This document shows positions 1 to 6,206 of a DNA stretch of 13,196 nt, piece by piece. The DNA is from CAWEHT01 sp963808455 (GTDB taxonomy: Bacteria > Chloroflexota > Anaerolineae > CG2-30-64-16): positions 1-13,196 of the forward strand of contig CAWEHT010000177.1 in NCBI GenBank assembly GCA_963808455.1. Direction: 5' to 3'. The translations under genes and the position numbers were made by a program. Positions within the stretch are counted from its first letter, which is position 1, and each line of letters begins with the position of its first letter. The notes under the pieces are model-generated. The model did not search any database. It was not told the origin of the DNA and was given only the letters and a program-made list of their open reading frames with translations.

Positions 1-4
1 TTAC

Positions 5-879
5 GACTTCCCAATTGCGTTCTTCTGGGCGGCAAGGGCAGCGGCCGTGAAGGGCAGCTAGCAGCTATCGGGGCCCACGGTAGACCGGTGATGCCACACC
101 CCACAGTCAAGCGCTCATTTCTGGACCGGTTCAAGGTCAAGTGAACACGGGCAGCGGCTCGATCAATAACTTCTACCTTATTACCCCCGAAGCGCTCCAT
201 AGGGTGAGGCGGACGCCCCGTCTCAGGCTGCACAGACCGCCGGCTCAAGATTGGAACCATCCTTGCCCAACAACAGCACCCGAGCCGGGCCTGTGGCCGA
301 ACCGCCTTGCCGCTATAAATCCGGAATCGTGGACCAGTCGAGCCCCCAGCCATCGCAATTGGAACGCGGAATCGAGTTCTTCCCAGGGTTAAACTCGGCC
401 GGCAAGACGTTTCGCATGCGGTACGCGGGCGGGTATGACGCGCTGAGCACGTCCACGTTCCCTGGTGATCCCGCCCAGTTCTTACGCTCCTAAAGGATGG
501 GGCTCCGGTCGAGCCGATCGTGGACCGCAGGCGTCGCGTTATCCGTTTCCCCAAGCGGACCGTATGGCTCACCGATAGACTTGCCATTCCTATGGGCGCC
601 AGCCGCGATCGGCCCGACGATGATACCTGGATTCTAGCACTGCCCGGCCGGCCAACCGCGCAATTCGCAGGGCAAGAATATGGCCTGGAGAAGGCGTATG
701 TCTTCCAGGAATTTGAGTTCGAGGGCGGATATCATATCTTCATCGGGCTTAACCCGTCGAACCCCCCGGACAAGGCAATCGAGGTCTTTTTCTATCATCA
801 AGGGAGACAAGTCCAGCCGGTCATAGACTTCGACACCAAGACGGTCAGCTTCCCTGCAGCCCGCGCCCCATACGCGTGA
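5..879 (+). pseudogene. Inverted copy of the caspase-protein C-terminal part
   Basis: Duplicate of the 3' part of the caspase gene (right-arm copy 3624-4483). It begins with the target-site sequence GACTTCCC and continues into the linker (VNTGSGSINNFYLITPEA, about 141-192) and the C-terminal region. It is broken by several indels: the frame from 251 ends in a stop near 493, where one C is missing from a C-run present in the right arm, and the last 120 codons are then open from 520 to the TGA at 877-879. Those codons are identical in protein to the right arm except for a GTG/ATG reading at the artificial start. There is no promoter, start or catalytic domain on this side, so it cannot encode a functional protease. 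Confidence 0.8.
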
Positions 880-929
880 CGGCAGCGTCAACGGCCCCGA
901 GCGCCGTCCGGTATCGCGAGGGGGGCTAG

Positions 930-1271
930 GATCGCGACCCACGCTTTGGATCGAAAGATGCGAAAGCGCACACGAAAGACGCGGAAGGGCTCGCCGCGGC
1001 CTGGCGGTTGCCTCGAAGGGGGTCAAGCTGGGCAGCCGGCGTCGCTTGGGCCGCCAGGCGGCCGCTGTGGGAGGGAGCGTGAGCAGCGAGGGGAGGCACG
1101 TTTTCAGAGACGTTTTAGATCGTGAAAGATGCGAAAGCGCCCACGAAAGACGCGAAAAGGGCTCGCCGCGGGCTGGCGGTTGCCTCAAGGGCGTCAGGGT
1201 TGGGCGGCGGCGTCGCTTGGGCCGCCAGGCGGCCGCTGTGGGAGGGAGCGTGAGCAGCGAGGGGAGGCACG
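930..1271 (+). repeat. Two tandem copies of a ~171-bp repeat (left arm)
   Basis: Copies at about 930-1100 and 1101-1271. Each runs from a GATCG(C/T)GAAAGATGCGAAAGCGC block through ACGAAAGACGCG, CTCGCCGCGG, GGCGGTTGCCT, CGCTTGGGCCGCCAGGCGG and GGGAGGGAGC to GTGAGCAGCGAGGGGAGG. They mirror 3226-3398 and 3399-3565 of the right arm. The inner copy runs directly into the GxxExxY coding region. Confidence 0.85.
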
Positions 1272-1640
1272 TCTTCGAGGAGTTGTCGCACGAGGTCTTG
1301 GGGGCGTGCGTCGACGTGTAGTGTGTGCTGGGGCTTCATTGCATGGAAGTAAGATTACCAACGCGCCCTGTACACGCCCGAGGAAGCGAGGCTTGGAGTT
1401 TCAGCGCGAGGTCGAAGTGCCCATCGTCTACGAAGGCGAATTGGCGACCAAGCGCCGGGTAGATTTCGTCGTTTGGTGCGACCGGCAGGAGCTGATCCTT
1501 GAGACCAAAGCCCCGCCCCGCCGCGGCCAGAAGACGTCGAGCAATGCCTGCTCTACCTGAAGCAAGGCGGATATCATGTTTGCCTCCTGGTCAACTTCGG
1601 CCAGAAGCCCATCGGCGTCAAGTGGCTGGTCGACTGGCCT
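1250..1640 (+). pseudogene. Inverted, indel-riddled copy of the GxxExxY gene
   Basis: The GTG at 1250, preceded by GGGAGGGA, opens VSSEGRHVFEELSHEVLGACVDV, then the frame is lost at 1317-1390, where the right arm also shows damage. The central part is readable (RKRGLEFQREVEVPIVYEGEL, then RVDFVVWCDRQELILETKA). It is lost again near 1512, where CCCGCCCCGCCGCGG replaces the right-arm sequence, so LKQGGYHVCLLVNFGQKPIGVK lies in another frame (about 1557-1622). This is the same gene as the right-arm copy at 2860-3247 but more damaged. Confidence 0.75.
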
Positions 1641-2085
1641 CGCGGCCGGCCACGAGGGAGGCCTCCCGCCCATAGGCGCGGGTCCCGCCTGCCGCCTTTC
1701 GTGTGTTTTGCGACCAGAGCGTCCCCCGGCCTCTTTGTCCAGATGGAAACGCCGCGGGCTTGATTTGGGCTGTGGCCCCACAACGGGCCTCGCCACGCGC
1801 CATGAGGCGAGGCCTCCGCCCGATAGGCGCGGGTCTCGCCTGCCGCCTTTCGCTTCTTTCGCGTTCGCTTCGCGCTCATTGTGTTCGCTTTCGTGTGTCT
1901 CGCGATCCAAAGCGTTGGTCGCGCTCGAGAACGTCCCCCGCGCCGCTCGTGCTCCAGACGGGAACGCGCGCTTGATTTGGGCTGCGGCCCCACAGCGGGG
2001 TCGTGGCGCGCCACGAGGCGAGGCCTCCGCCCGATAGGCGTGGGTCTCGCCTGCCGCCTTTCGCGTCTTTCGTGTTCGCTTTCGC
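1641..2085. repeat. Left-arm block of GC-rich ~150-210-bp repeats
   Basis: Three degenerate copies of a unit containing GAGGCCTCCGCCC, ATAGGCGCGGGTCTCGCCTG, CCGCCTTTCGC and TTGATTTGGGCTGTGGCCCC, mirroring 2388-2855. Long open frames here come from the lack of A/T-rich stop codons, and I see no gene. Shorter CGCGTCTTTCGTGTTCGC blocks recur inside the units. Confidence 0.8.
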
Positions 2086-2232
2086 GTGTTTTGCGATCCA
2101 GAGCGTCAGTCGCGTCTCCCGCGCCTCTCGCGATCCAGAGCGTCAGTCGCGTCCCCCGCGTGTTTTGCGATCCAGAGCGTCAGTCGCGTCCTCCCGCGCT
2201 CTCGCGATCCAGAGCGTCGGTCGCGCCCCCGT
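2086..2232. repeat. 36-37-bp tandem array, left side of the palindrome axis
   Basis: Four head-to-tail copies of GCGATCCAGAGCGTC(A/G)GTCGCG followed by a variable CCC/TCTCCCGCG(C/T) tail. The recurring TCCAGAGCGTC occurs roughly every 36-37 bp from about 2097. The units abut with no unique spacers and are mirrored in the right arm. Confidence 0.88.
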
Positions 2233-2254
2233 GCCCGTCGGGGGCCCGACGGGC
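2233..2254. repeat. Palindrome centre: 10-bp hairpin with 2-bp loop
   Basis: GCCCGTCGGG at 2233-2242 and CCCGACGGGC at 2245-2254 are perfect reverse complements separated by GG. Just outside them the arms differ by a T/G mismatch and one missing base (CGCGCCCCC against GGGGGACGCG), then realign with the 36-37-bp repeats on either side. This is the axis of the large inverted repeat. A short GC-rich hairpin is a plausible seed for template switching, in the cell or in a library. Confidence 0.9.
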
Positions 2255-2260
2255 GCGGGG

Positions 2261-2397
2261 GACGCGACCGACGCTCTGGATCGCGGAGGCGCGGGAGACG
2301 CGACTGACGCTCTGGATCGCGAAACACGCGGGGGACGCGACTGACGCTCTGGATCGCGAGAGGCGCGGGAGACGCGACTGACGCTCTGGATCGCGAG
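2261..2397. repeat. 36-37-bp tandem array, right side of the palindrome axis
   Basis: Four copies of GACGCGAC(C/T)GACGCTCTGG followed by ATCGCG and a variable GAGGCGCGGGA or AAACACGCGGGG tail. The shared ACGCTCTGGA starts at 2271, 2307, 2344 and 2381, giving periods of 36, 37 and 37 bp. It is tandem, not CRISPR-like. The GATCGCGA(A/G)ACACGCG segment links this array to the larger repeats further right. Confidence 0.9.
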
Positions 2398-2855
2398 ACA
2401 CGCGAAAGCGAACACGAAAGACGCGAAAGGCGGCAGGCGAGACCCGCGCCGATCGGGCGGAGGCCTCGCCTCGTGGCGGGCCACGACCCCGCTGTGGGGC
2501 CGCAGCCCAAATCAAGCGCGGTTCCCGTCTGGAGCGCGAGCGGCGCGGGGGACGTTCTTGAGCGCGACCAACGCTTTGGATCGCGAGACACGCGAAAGCG
2601 AACGCGATAGACGCGAAGCGAACGCGATAGACGCGAAAGGCGGCAGGCGAGACCCGCGCCTATCGGGCGGAGGCCTCGCCTCGTGGCACGTGGCGAGGCC
2701 CGTTGTGGGGCCACAGCCCAAATCAAGCGCGGCGTCCCCGTCTGGAGCGCGAGAGGCGCGGGGGACGCTCTGCGATCGCGAAACACGCGAAAGGCGGCAG
2801 GCGAGACCCGCGCCGATCGGGCGGGAGGCCTCGCCTCGTGGCGCGGCCGCGAGGC
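2388..2855. repeat. Right-arm block of GC-rich ~150-210-bp repeats
   Basis: Three copies in a row. The shared core GAAAGGCGGCAGGCGAGACC starts at 2425, 2635 and 2789, and each is followed by CGCGCC(G/T)ATCGGGCGG and GAGGCCTCGCCTCGTGGC. Two copies continue into a CCC(A)AATCAAGCGCGG block. Copy 2 has an extra local duplication of AACGCGATAGACGCGAAGCG (about 2601-2634). The frame of the upstream GxxExxY gene stays open through the whole block, but the translation is Arg/Ser/Pro-rich repeat peptide and I do not regard it as protein coding. Confidence 0.85.
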
Positions 2856-2859
2856 CAGT

Positions 2860-3247
2860 TCGACCAGCCGCTTGACGCCGATGGGCTTCTGGCCGAAGTT
2901 GACCAGGAGGCAAACATGATATCCGCCTTGCTTCAGGTAGAGCAGGCATTGCTCGACGTCTTCTGGCCGCAGCGCGGCGTGGGCCTTGGTCTCAAGGATC
3001 AGCTCCTGCCGGTCGCACCAAACGACGAAATCTACCCGGCGCTTGGTCACCAATTCGCCTTCGTAGACGATGGGCACTTCGACCTCGCGCTGAAACTCCA
3101 AGCCTCGCTTCCTCAGGGCAACCTCCAGGGCGCGTTGGTAATCTGACTTCCATGCAATGAAGCCCCAGCACGCGCTGCACGTTCGACGCACGCCCCCAAG
3201 ACCTCGTGCGACAACTCCTCGAAGACGTGCCTCCCCTCGCTGCTCAC
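2860..3247 (-). pseudogene. GxxExxY-family protein (PD-(D/E)xK-like), frameshifted
   Basis: The core reads RALEVALRKRGLEFQREVEV, VPIVYEGELVTKRRVDFVVW, QELILETKAHAALRPEDVEQ, CLLYLKQGGYHVCLLVNFGQ, KPIGVKRLV: the order and spacing of the GxxExxY family (PDDEXK_3-like fold), with the D of RVDFVV and the E-x-K of LETKA as candidate active-site residues. I choose the GTG at 3247 because GGGAGG lies just upstream and it starts VSSEGRHVFEELSHEVLGACVE, the expected family N-terminus. Between 3140 and 3190 small indels destroy the frame and the GxxExxY motif itself (expected GLHESxY, seen GASLHGSQI). No stop follows KRLVELAS; the frame runs into repeats to 2106, so the end is arbitrary. The role of the family is unclear. 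Confidence 0.72.
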
Positions 3248-3565
3248 GCTCCCTCCCACAGCGGCCGCCTGGCGGCCCAAGCGACGCCGGCTGCCCAACC
3301 CTGACGCCCTTCGAGGCAACCGCCAGCCCGCGGCGAGCCCTTTTCGCGTCTTTCGTGGGCGCTTTCGCGTGTTTCGCGATCCAAAGCGTCTCTGAAAACG
3401 TGCCTCCCCTCGCTGCTCACGCTCCCTCCCACAGCGGCCGCCTGGCGGCCCAAGCGACGCCGGCTGCCCAACTCTGACGCCCTTCGAGGCAACCGCCAGG
3501 CCGCGGCGAGCCCTTTTCGCGTCTTTCGTGTGCGCTTTCGCGTGTTTTGCGATCCAAAGCGTGGG
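3226..3565 (-). repeat. Two tandem copies of a ~173-bp repeat (right arm)
   Basis: CGTGCCTCCCCTCGCTGCTC starts at 3226 and again at 3399. Each copy continues through CGGCCGCCTGGCGGCCCAAG, CCCTTCGAGGCAACCGCCAG, TTTTCGCGTCTTTCGTG and GATCCAAAGCGT. The inner copy ends within the first codons of the GxxExxY gene; the outer one is followed by about 60 bp of unremarkable sequence and then the caspase stop at 3624. The TTCGCGTCTTTCGTG-type segment is of a kind I have seen repeatedly next to GxxExxY genes (recollection, not checked). Confidence 0.87.
3247..3262 (-). promoter_or_regulatory. Ribosome-binding site and GTG start of the GxxExxY gene
   Basis: On the minus strand GGGAGGGAGC leads directly into GTG at 3247-3245, a strong Shine-Dalgarno with about 6 nt from the GGAGG core. 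The same RBS, GTG and first eight codons recur in the outer copy of the 173-bp repeat, where they lead into repeat sequence rather than the gene. Confidence 0.55.
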
Positions 3566-3623
3566 TCGCGATCCTCAGCCCCCCTCGCGATCCGGACGGC
3601 GCTCGGGGCCGTTGACGCTGCCG

Positions 3624-4483
3624 TCACGCGTATGGGGCGCGGGCTGCAGGGAAGCTGACCGTCTTGGTGTCGAAGTCTATGACCGGCTGGACTTGTCTCC
3701 CTTGATGATAGAAAAAGACCTCGATTGCCTTGTCCGGGGGGTTCGACGGGTTAAGCCCGATGAAGATATGATATCCGCCCTCGAACTCAAATTCCTGGAA
3801 GACATACGCCTTCTCCAGGCCATATTCTTGCCCTGCGAATTGCGCGGTTGGCCGGCCGGGCAGTGCTAGAATCCAGGTATCATCGTCGGGCCGATCGCGG
3901 CTGGCGCCCATAGGAATGGCAAGTCTATCGGTGAGCCATACGGTCCGCTTGGGGAAACGGATAACGCGACGCCTGCGGTCCACGATCGGCTCGACCGGAG
4001 CCCCATCCTTTAGGAGCGTAAGAACTGGGGCGGGATCACCAGGGAACGTGGACGTGCTCAGCGCGTCATAGCCGCCCGCGTACCGCATGCGAAACGTCTT
4101 GGCCGAGTCCGACCCTGGGAAGAACTCAATCCGCGTTCCAATTGCGATGGCTGGGGGCTCGATCGTCCACGATTCCGGATTAACAGCGCGGCGGATCAGC
4201 CGCGGGCGACCCTCGGGTGCTGTTGTTGGGCAAGGATGGTTCCAATCTTGAGCCGGCGGTCTGTGCAGCCTGAGACGGGGCGTCCGCCTCACCCCGGAGC
4301 GCTTCGGGGGTAATAAGGTAGAAGTTATTGATCGAGCCGCTGCCCGTGTTCACTTGACCTTGAACCGGTCCAGAAAAGAGCGCTTGATTGTGGGGTGTGG
4401 CATCACCGGCTACAGTGGGCCGGGATGGCTCCTGACTGCCCTGCGCGGACGGCATGCCCTTGCCGCCCCGAAGCAGCGCAATT
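3624..4483 (-). pseudogene. Caspase-family protein, 3' part downstream of the IS66 insertion
   Basis: Continues the caspase gene exactly where the IS66 cut it: after the second GACTTCC(C) copy the frame reads IALLRGGKGMPSAQGSQEPS, then a glycine-rich linker GPVQGQVNTGSGSINNFY (about 4380-4325), then ITPEALRGEADAPSQ. A frameshift between about 4180 and 4215 moves the frame to RRAVNPESWTIEPPAIAIG, after which about 190 codons run to the TGA at 3626-3624. This C-terminal region (RMRYAGGYDALSTSTFPGDP, ...RRVIRFPKRTVWLTDRLAIP, ...YHIFIGLNPSNPPDKAIEVF) alternates short hydrophobic strands and turns, like a beta-sandwich. I do not recognise it; it is not obviously DUF4384. As an isolated 3' piece it has no start or RBS. 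Confidence 0.8.
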
Positions 4484-4491
4484 GGGAAGTC
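4484..4491. repeat. IS66 target-site duplication, left copy (GGGAAGTC)
   Basis: GGGAAGTC directly abuts the GTAA end of the IS. The identical octamer is at 6199-6206 on the other side. Eight-base target duplications are characteristic of the IS66 family. Confidence 0.93.
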
Positions 4492-4508
4492 GTAACCGTT
4501 CAAGGGGT
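4492..4508 (+). repeat. IS66 terminal inverted repeat, tnpC-3' side
   Basis: GTAACCGTTCAAGGGGT starts with the GTAA typical of IS66-family ends and contains the tnpC stop codon (TGA at 4502-4500 on the minus strand). It also explains why the palindrome's left arm begins TTAC at base 1. Confidence 0.88.
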
Positions 4509-5969
4509 AGGACAAAGGACCGGGGCCGGTTGTCTATTCCAATAAGTTCGCACCGAGTCAGTGAGGAAGGGCAGGGCGGCACGGTGTTGTTGGCGACAAG
4601 TTGTCACGACGGTCAAGATGCGTGCGACAAACACGTTGCCGCCGTCGCTCTGCGTGCCGAAGCATCCCTTGCGCCACAGGACGGCCGGGCGCAAAGCGCG
4701 TTCAGCCGCATTGTTGGTGGGATCGACGCCTTCCACGGTCAGGAAGGTCCAGAGCGCCGGCCACAAGCGCAGCAAGTCGTTGCAAAAACGCGCGCACCTT
4801 GTGCAGGGGCAAAGCCTGACCTTCTTCCAACAGTTGGCGCAGCTGGGCTTGTACGGGTTGCATGGCGGTTTGCAGACCCATGCGATCCAGTTCGCCGTTT
4901 TTGAAACGATGCCAGATGACAAACAAGTCGTGGATCTGCGCCAAAGCTTTCTGGCCCCAGGCGGCCAGCGGGTCAGGCAATTCGCTGAAGGCCACCCAGT
5001 TGCGTTTCAAATGCAACCAACAGATTTGGCGCCGTTCAACCGGCAATTTCAAGTAAGCTGTGAAGCGATCCGAGCCCACAATCCCTTGAAACGCCTTGCC
5101 CAGCAGTTTCTCAAGATATTCGGCGCTGCGTTGCGTGGCTACCAGGAAGACGGTGGCGCTGACGGTGACCATCACCCACAGCCAGCGCCGTTTGCCACCC
5201 TGCTTCCAGCCCGTTTCGTCCACATTGCTGTTACCAGCCGTGGCCGCGGCCGTTTGGCTTTCGGTGTAAGGTGTTTCCAGAGCTTTGCTGAGCACCTGGC
5301 ACAAGTGAATCACGGCCCCGGGACTGATCGGCAGATGGAAGACGTCCGGCAGCAACACCGCGATCTCCCGCACGCTCAAGCGGAACCGACCGTGCAGCAG
5401 TCCGATCAACGCGACGACGCCCGGACTGAAAGCCCCCGGTGGTACATCTGGCGGGCGTGCTGCCTAACCTGCGCCCCGCAATTGGGACAAGTCACTTCGT
5501 GGTAACGGTGTTCCACGACCTCGGGCTTGATATCGGGCAGGTCCCAGATTTGTTGGCGCACAACTTCGCCGGTGTCCGGCAAGTCGGCGGCCAGCGCCGC
5601 CTGGCACTCAGGGCAGGTCTCGGCGCGATGCTCAAATGTGTTCTTGAGTTCGTTCTCCGGCAGCAGCGGGCGTTCATGGAATTGGTGGCCCAACTGCCCG
5701 CCGCGCTTCCGCCCGCTGGACGGGCGCTGTGGACGAGGCGGTGCGCTGGGCGGATCACTCGACGGCGGTCGAGAAGAATTCTGCGAGGTTTGGCCCAGCC
5801 GTGCTTGCAATTCAGCGACCTGAGCCTGAAGCGTTTGCAGCTGAGTATGCATCTCGCTGATTTGAGTGTCCTGTCTGCTGACCAATGCCTCCAAAGCGCG
5901 TATGTAAGCCTGGGCCACTGGCGGCAGGCTGGCTCGTACTTCATCAGGCAGATGGGGCATCTCGATCAC
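4500..5969 (-). pseudogene. tnpC: IS66-family transposase TnpC (DDE), two frameshifts
   Basis: Catalyses cut-and-paste or copy movement of the IS. Three frames joined give about 490 aa, normal for TnpC. Segment 1 (GTG 5969, or ATG 5960, to about 5433): N-terminal coiled coil (LVSRQDTQISEMHTQLQTLQ), a Ser/Pro linker, a GGQLGHQFHERP basic region and a zinc finger CPECQ...CPNCG. Segment 2 (about 5433-4785): helix-turn-helix-like region and the first two catalytic acids in SNVDETGWKQGG and GIVGSDRFTAYLKL. Segment 3 (about 4788-4500): the catalytic Glu in DPTNNAAERALRP and the end TVVTTCRQQHRAALPFLT. The junctions fall at C5 (5433-5437, one G too few on the coding strand) and A5 (4784-4788, one T too many). 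These are homopolymer indels, either sequencing error or real decay. Confidence 0.9.
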
Positions 5970-6178
5970 GGCTGTATCCTACCACAAAATGATGTTCTCG
6001 GATACTTTATGGCAAGTCGATGATGGTCTGCTGACCAATGCCTCCAAAGCGCGGTATGTAAGCCTGGGCCACTGGCGGCAGGCTGGCTCGTACTTCATCA
6101 GGCAGATGGGGCATCTCGATCACGGCTGTATCCTACCACAAAATGATGTTCTCGGATACTTTATGGCAAGTCGATGAT
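5873..6178. repeat. 152/153-bp tandem duplication of the IS66 5' end
   Basis: GTCTGCTGACCAATGCCTCC starts at 5873 and again at 6026. Both copies run to TGGCAAGTCGATGAT, ending at 6024 and 6178. They differ by a single G (GCGCGTATG against GCGCGGTATG). The unit holds the tnpC leader, start codon and about 30 codons. The copy at 5873-6024 is in frame with the rest of tnpC; the outer copy loses the frame at the extra G. Only the outer copy joins the TIR, so the ancestral IS is the inner gene plus the outer terminus. Confidence 0.92.
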
Positions 6179-6181
6179 TGC

Positions 6182-6198
6182 ACCCCTTGAACGGGTAC
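6182..6198 (-). repeat. IS66 terminal inverted repeat, tnpC-5' side
   Basis: On the minus strand it reads GTACCCGTTCAAGGGGT and differs from the other end only at the fourth base (C instead of A). It is followed by TGCAATCATCGACTTGCC, the leader of the transposase gene. Confidence 0.88.
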
Positions 6199-6206
6199 GG
6201 GAAGTC
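6199..6206. repeat. IS66 target-site duplication, right copy (GGGAAGTC)
   Basis: Perfect match to 4484-4491. On the minus strand it is the GACTTCCC of caspase codons ...TEDFP; deleting the IS and one copy joins TEDFP to IALLRGG in frame. Confidence 0.93.

Larger units (their letters stand above)
1..2242. repeat. Left arm of a 2.24-kb inverted repeat (palindrome)
   Basis: Read on the plus strand, this arm matches the reverse complement of 2245-4495 over its whole length and in the same order: caspase tail, 173-bp repeats, GxxExxY gene, GC-rich repeats, 36-37-bp array. Base 1 pairs with base 4495, so the arm includes the 8-bp IS66 target site and 4 bp of the IS terminus. Stretches such as 520-879 are identical at protein level to the right arm, while 30-110, 280-340 and 1310-1380 differ by clusters of indels and substitutions. 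That error profile looks like uncorrected long-read sequence rather than evolutionary divergence. It is most likely a foldback artefact at a contig end; a genuine inverted duplication is the alternative. Confidence 0.93.
2245..4495. repeat. Right arm of the 2.24-kb inverted repeat
   Basis: This is the reverse complement of the left arm and appears to be the better-quality copy: its caspase tail, GxxExxY core and repeats contain fewer disruptions. It connects without a break to the IS66 element and the caspase N-terminal half further right, so I take it as the authentic genomic copy. It still carries at least one frameshift in the caspase tail (around 4180-4215) and several at the N-terminus of the GxxExxY gene. 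Confidence 0.93.
4492..6198 (-). mobile_element. IS66-family insertion sequence (tnpC only), inserted in the caspase gene
   Basis: Bounded by 17-bp imperfect terminal inverted repeats: GTAACCGTTCAAGGGGT at 4492-4508 and GTACCCGTTCAAGGGGT read on the minus strand from 6198 to 6182, with 16 of 17 positions identical. It is flanked by an 8-bp direct repeat. The element is 1,707 bp as assembled, or about 1.55 kb without the internal 152/153-bp duplication. It carries a single transposase gene and no tnpA/tnpB accessory ORFs, as in the ISBst12-like branch of IS66. The transposase stop lies inside the left TIR. It splits the caspase gene after codon 263. Confidence 0.93.

Noticed and set aside
1428..2014. 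Minus-strand ORFs in the left arm
   Set aside because: They lie in GC-rich repeats or antisense to the GxxExxY copy; translations are repeat-derived and mirrored by equally spurious ORFs in the right arm.
2086..2397. Possible CRISPR array (36-37-bp repeats)
   Set aside because: Units are directly adjacent with no unique spacers, period equals unit length, there are no cas genes, and the array is mirrored about the palindrome axis.
2106..3191. A single 361-codon minus-strand protein
   Set aside because: Only the first third (GxxExxY core) is protein-like. The rest is repeat DNA read in a GC-rich frame without stops, and the apparent ATG at 3191 lies inside the scrambled N-terminal region.
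3624..4180. DUF4384-type C-terminal domain of the caspase protein
   Set aside because: DUF4384 is common after caspases, but I cannot match its usual strand pattern (a GYLYLF-like segment) to this sequence.
5406..5440. Programmed ribosomal frameshift in the IS66 transposase
   Set aside because: IS66 TnpC is not known to need recoding. The C5 run is short, a second indel of opposite sign occurs downstream, and other genes in the window have similar one-base errors.
4492..6198. tnpA/tnpB accessory genes of IS66
   Set aside because: No ORF fits between the TIR and the tnpC start; the space holds only a short leader and the 152/153-bp duplication, consistent with a tnpC-only subgroup.
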